Assembly (NCBI RefSeq): GCF_002252985.1
Contig: NZ_NHPJ01000131.1
Span: forward strand, 1-64,000
DNA length: 64,000 bases
Origin: Halorubrum halodurans
GTDB lineage: Archaea > Halobacteriota > Halobacteria > Halobacteriales > Haloferacaceae
Direction: 5' to 3'
A model generated the notes under the pieces. It did no database searches. It was given only the letters and a program-made list of their open reading frames with translations, and was not told the DNA's origin. Shown here piece by piece: positions 63,647 through 64,000 of the stretch (positions are counted from its first letter, which is position 1; each line of letters opens with the position of its first letter). A program made the translations under genes and the position numbers.

Positions 63647-64000
63647 ATGCACGCGATCACCCAGTCCGGGTGGGTCGAGGTCATCTCCGGCTCGATGTTC
63701 TCGGGGAAGACCGAGGAGCTGCTCCGCCGGCTGCGCCGCGCGGAGATCGCCGGCCAGTCGGTCGCCGTCTACAAGCCCGCCGTCGACGACCGCTACGGCG
63801 AGACCACGATCGGCACCCACAACGGCCGCCAGTGGGACGCGACCGTGGTCGACAACGAGGGTGACGGCCCGCTGGCGATCCTGGACCGTCCCGACGCCGA
63901 GGTCGTCGCCGTCGACGAGGCCAACTTCTTCTCGGACGCGCTCGTCGAGGTCTGTAACGCGCTCGCCGACCGCGGCTCGCGGGTGATCGTCTCGGGGACG
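63647..64000 (+). CDS. tdk: Thymidine kinase (partial, 3' end outside window)
   Basis: The visible 118 residues start MHAITQSGWVEVISGSMFSG and carry the P-loop SGSMFSGKTEELLRRL, VYKPAVDDRYGE and the Walker B-like VVAVDEANFFSD of TK1-type thymidine kinase, which phosphorylates thymidine with ATP. The lasso and zinc-binding C-terminal part lies beyond the right edge. A TATA-like CGTTTAGT at about 63616-63623 precedes the ATG by 23-30 nt. Confidence 0.93.
   Translation, partial: MHAITQSGWVEVISGSMFSGKTEELLRRLRRAEIAGQSVAVYKPAVDDRYGETTIGTHNGRQWDATVVDNEGDGPLAILDRPDAEVVAVDEANFFSDALVEVCNALADRGSRVIVSGT

Overview
The window is a 64 kb piece of a haloarchaeal chromosome, most like Halorubrum or a close relative. 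The signs are very GC-rich DNA with C/G at third codon positions, strongly acidic proteins, archaeal core genes (FtsZ2, CdrS/CdrL, thermosome, pelota, type II GAPDH, aMBF1, GatB), and many genes with a TATA-like box about 25-30 nt before the ATG, as expected for leaderless transcripts. There is no rRNA, intact insertion sequence, prophage or CRISPR array. One tRNA gene, tRNA-Ser(GGA), is present.

Layout. 1-7.5 kb: partial gatB, a phosphoribosyltransferase, an HD hydrolase, an H. pylori-type malate:quinone oxidoreductase, a 47-residue membrane peptide coupled to a YeiH-type transporter, MTA phosphorylase, and a frameshifted glycosyltransferase. 7.6-16.1 kb: a chromosome segregation operon (coiled-coil protein, SMC, ScpA) divergent from the cell division cluster cdrL, cdrS-ftsZ2, followed by ncsA. 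16.2-25.2 kb: hydrolases, a receiver-PAS protein, the B12 subunit of methylmalonyl-CoA mutase with MeaB, RlmE, dihydrofolate reductase, an ornithine cyclodeaminase relative and a hybrid receiver-PAS-histidine kinase. 25.4-30 kb: a thermosome subunit and, divergent from it, an 842-residue protein with a pseudokinase domain, an internal Tat-like/membrane segment and an extracellular solute-binding domain. 30-49.5 kb: mostly housekeeping and small membrane proteins, a Zn/Cd-type P-ATPase, an amidase, type II GAPDH, an aminopeptidase, a gate-domain protein and an MFS transporter. 49.5-53.4 kb: KatG and a PurD-like ATP-grasp protein. 53.4-57.2 kb: a compact module of a frameshifted cupin, three DUF2249 proteins, a stand-alone GlutR-C-terminus-like protein, an unknown Cys-containing protein and a 12-helix membrane protein. 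57.2-64 kb: a 2-hydroxyacid dehydrogenase, a small AT-richer patch, a VTT-domain protein, aMBF1, two SAMHD1-like HD phosphohydrolases flanking a universal stress protein, and partial tdk.

Most interesting. (1) Three near-identical 14-bp palindromes (CCGAAC-type) sit 36-39 nt before four start codons in the DUF2249 module, suggesting one regulon, possibly a denitrification/anaerobic regulator. (2) The pseudokinase/solute-binding fusion looks like a one-protein transmembrane receptor. (3) GTAAGAC half sites, including an 18-bp near-perfect palindrome, precede cdrS-ftsZ2 and are candidate CdrS/CdrL operators. (4) Several other clear inverted repeats lie in promoters (smc operon, thermosome, a small membrane gene, gap, the metal ATPase). 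Two genes are each broken by one missing base in a C/G run of four, which could be real mutations or consensus errors.
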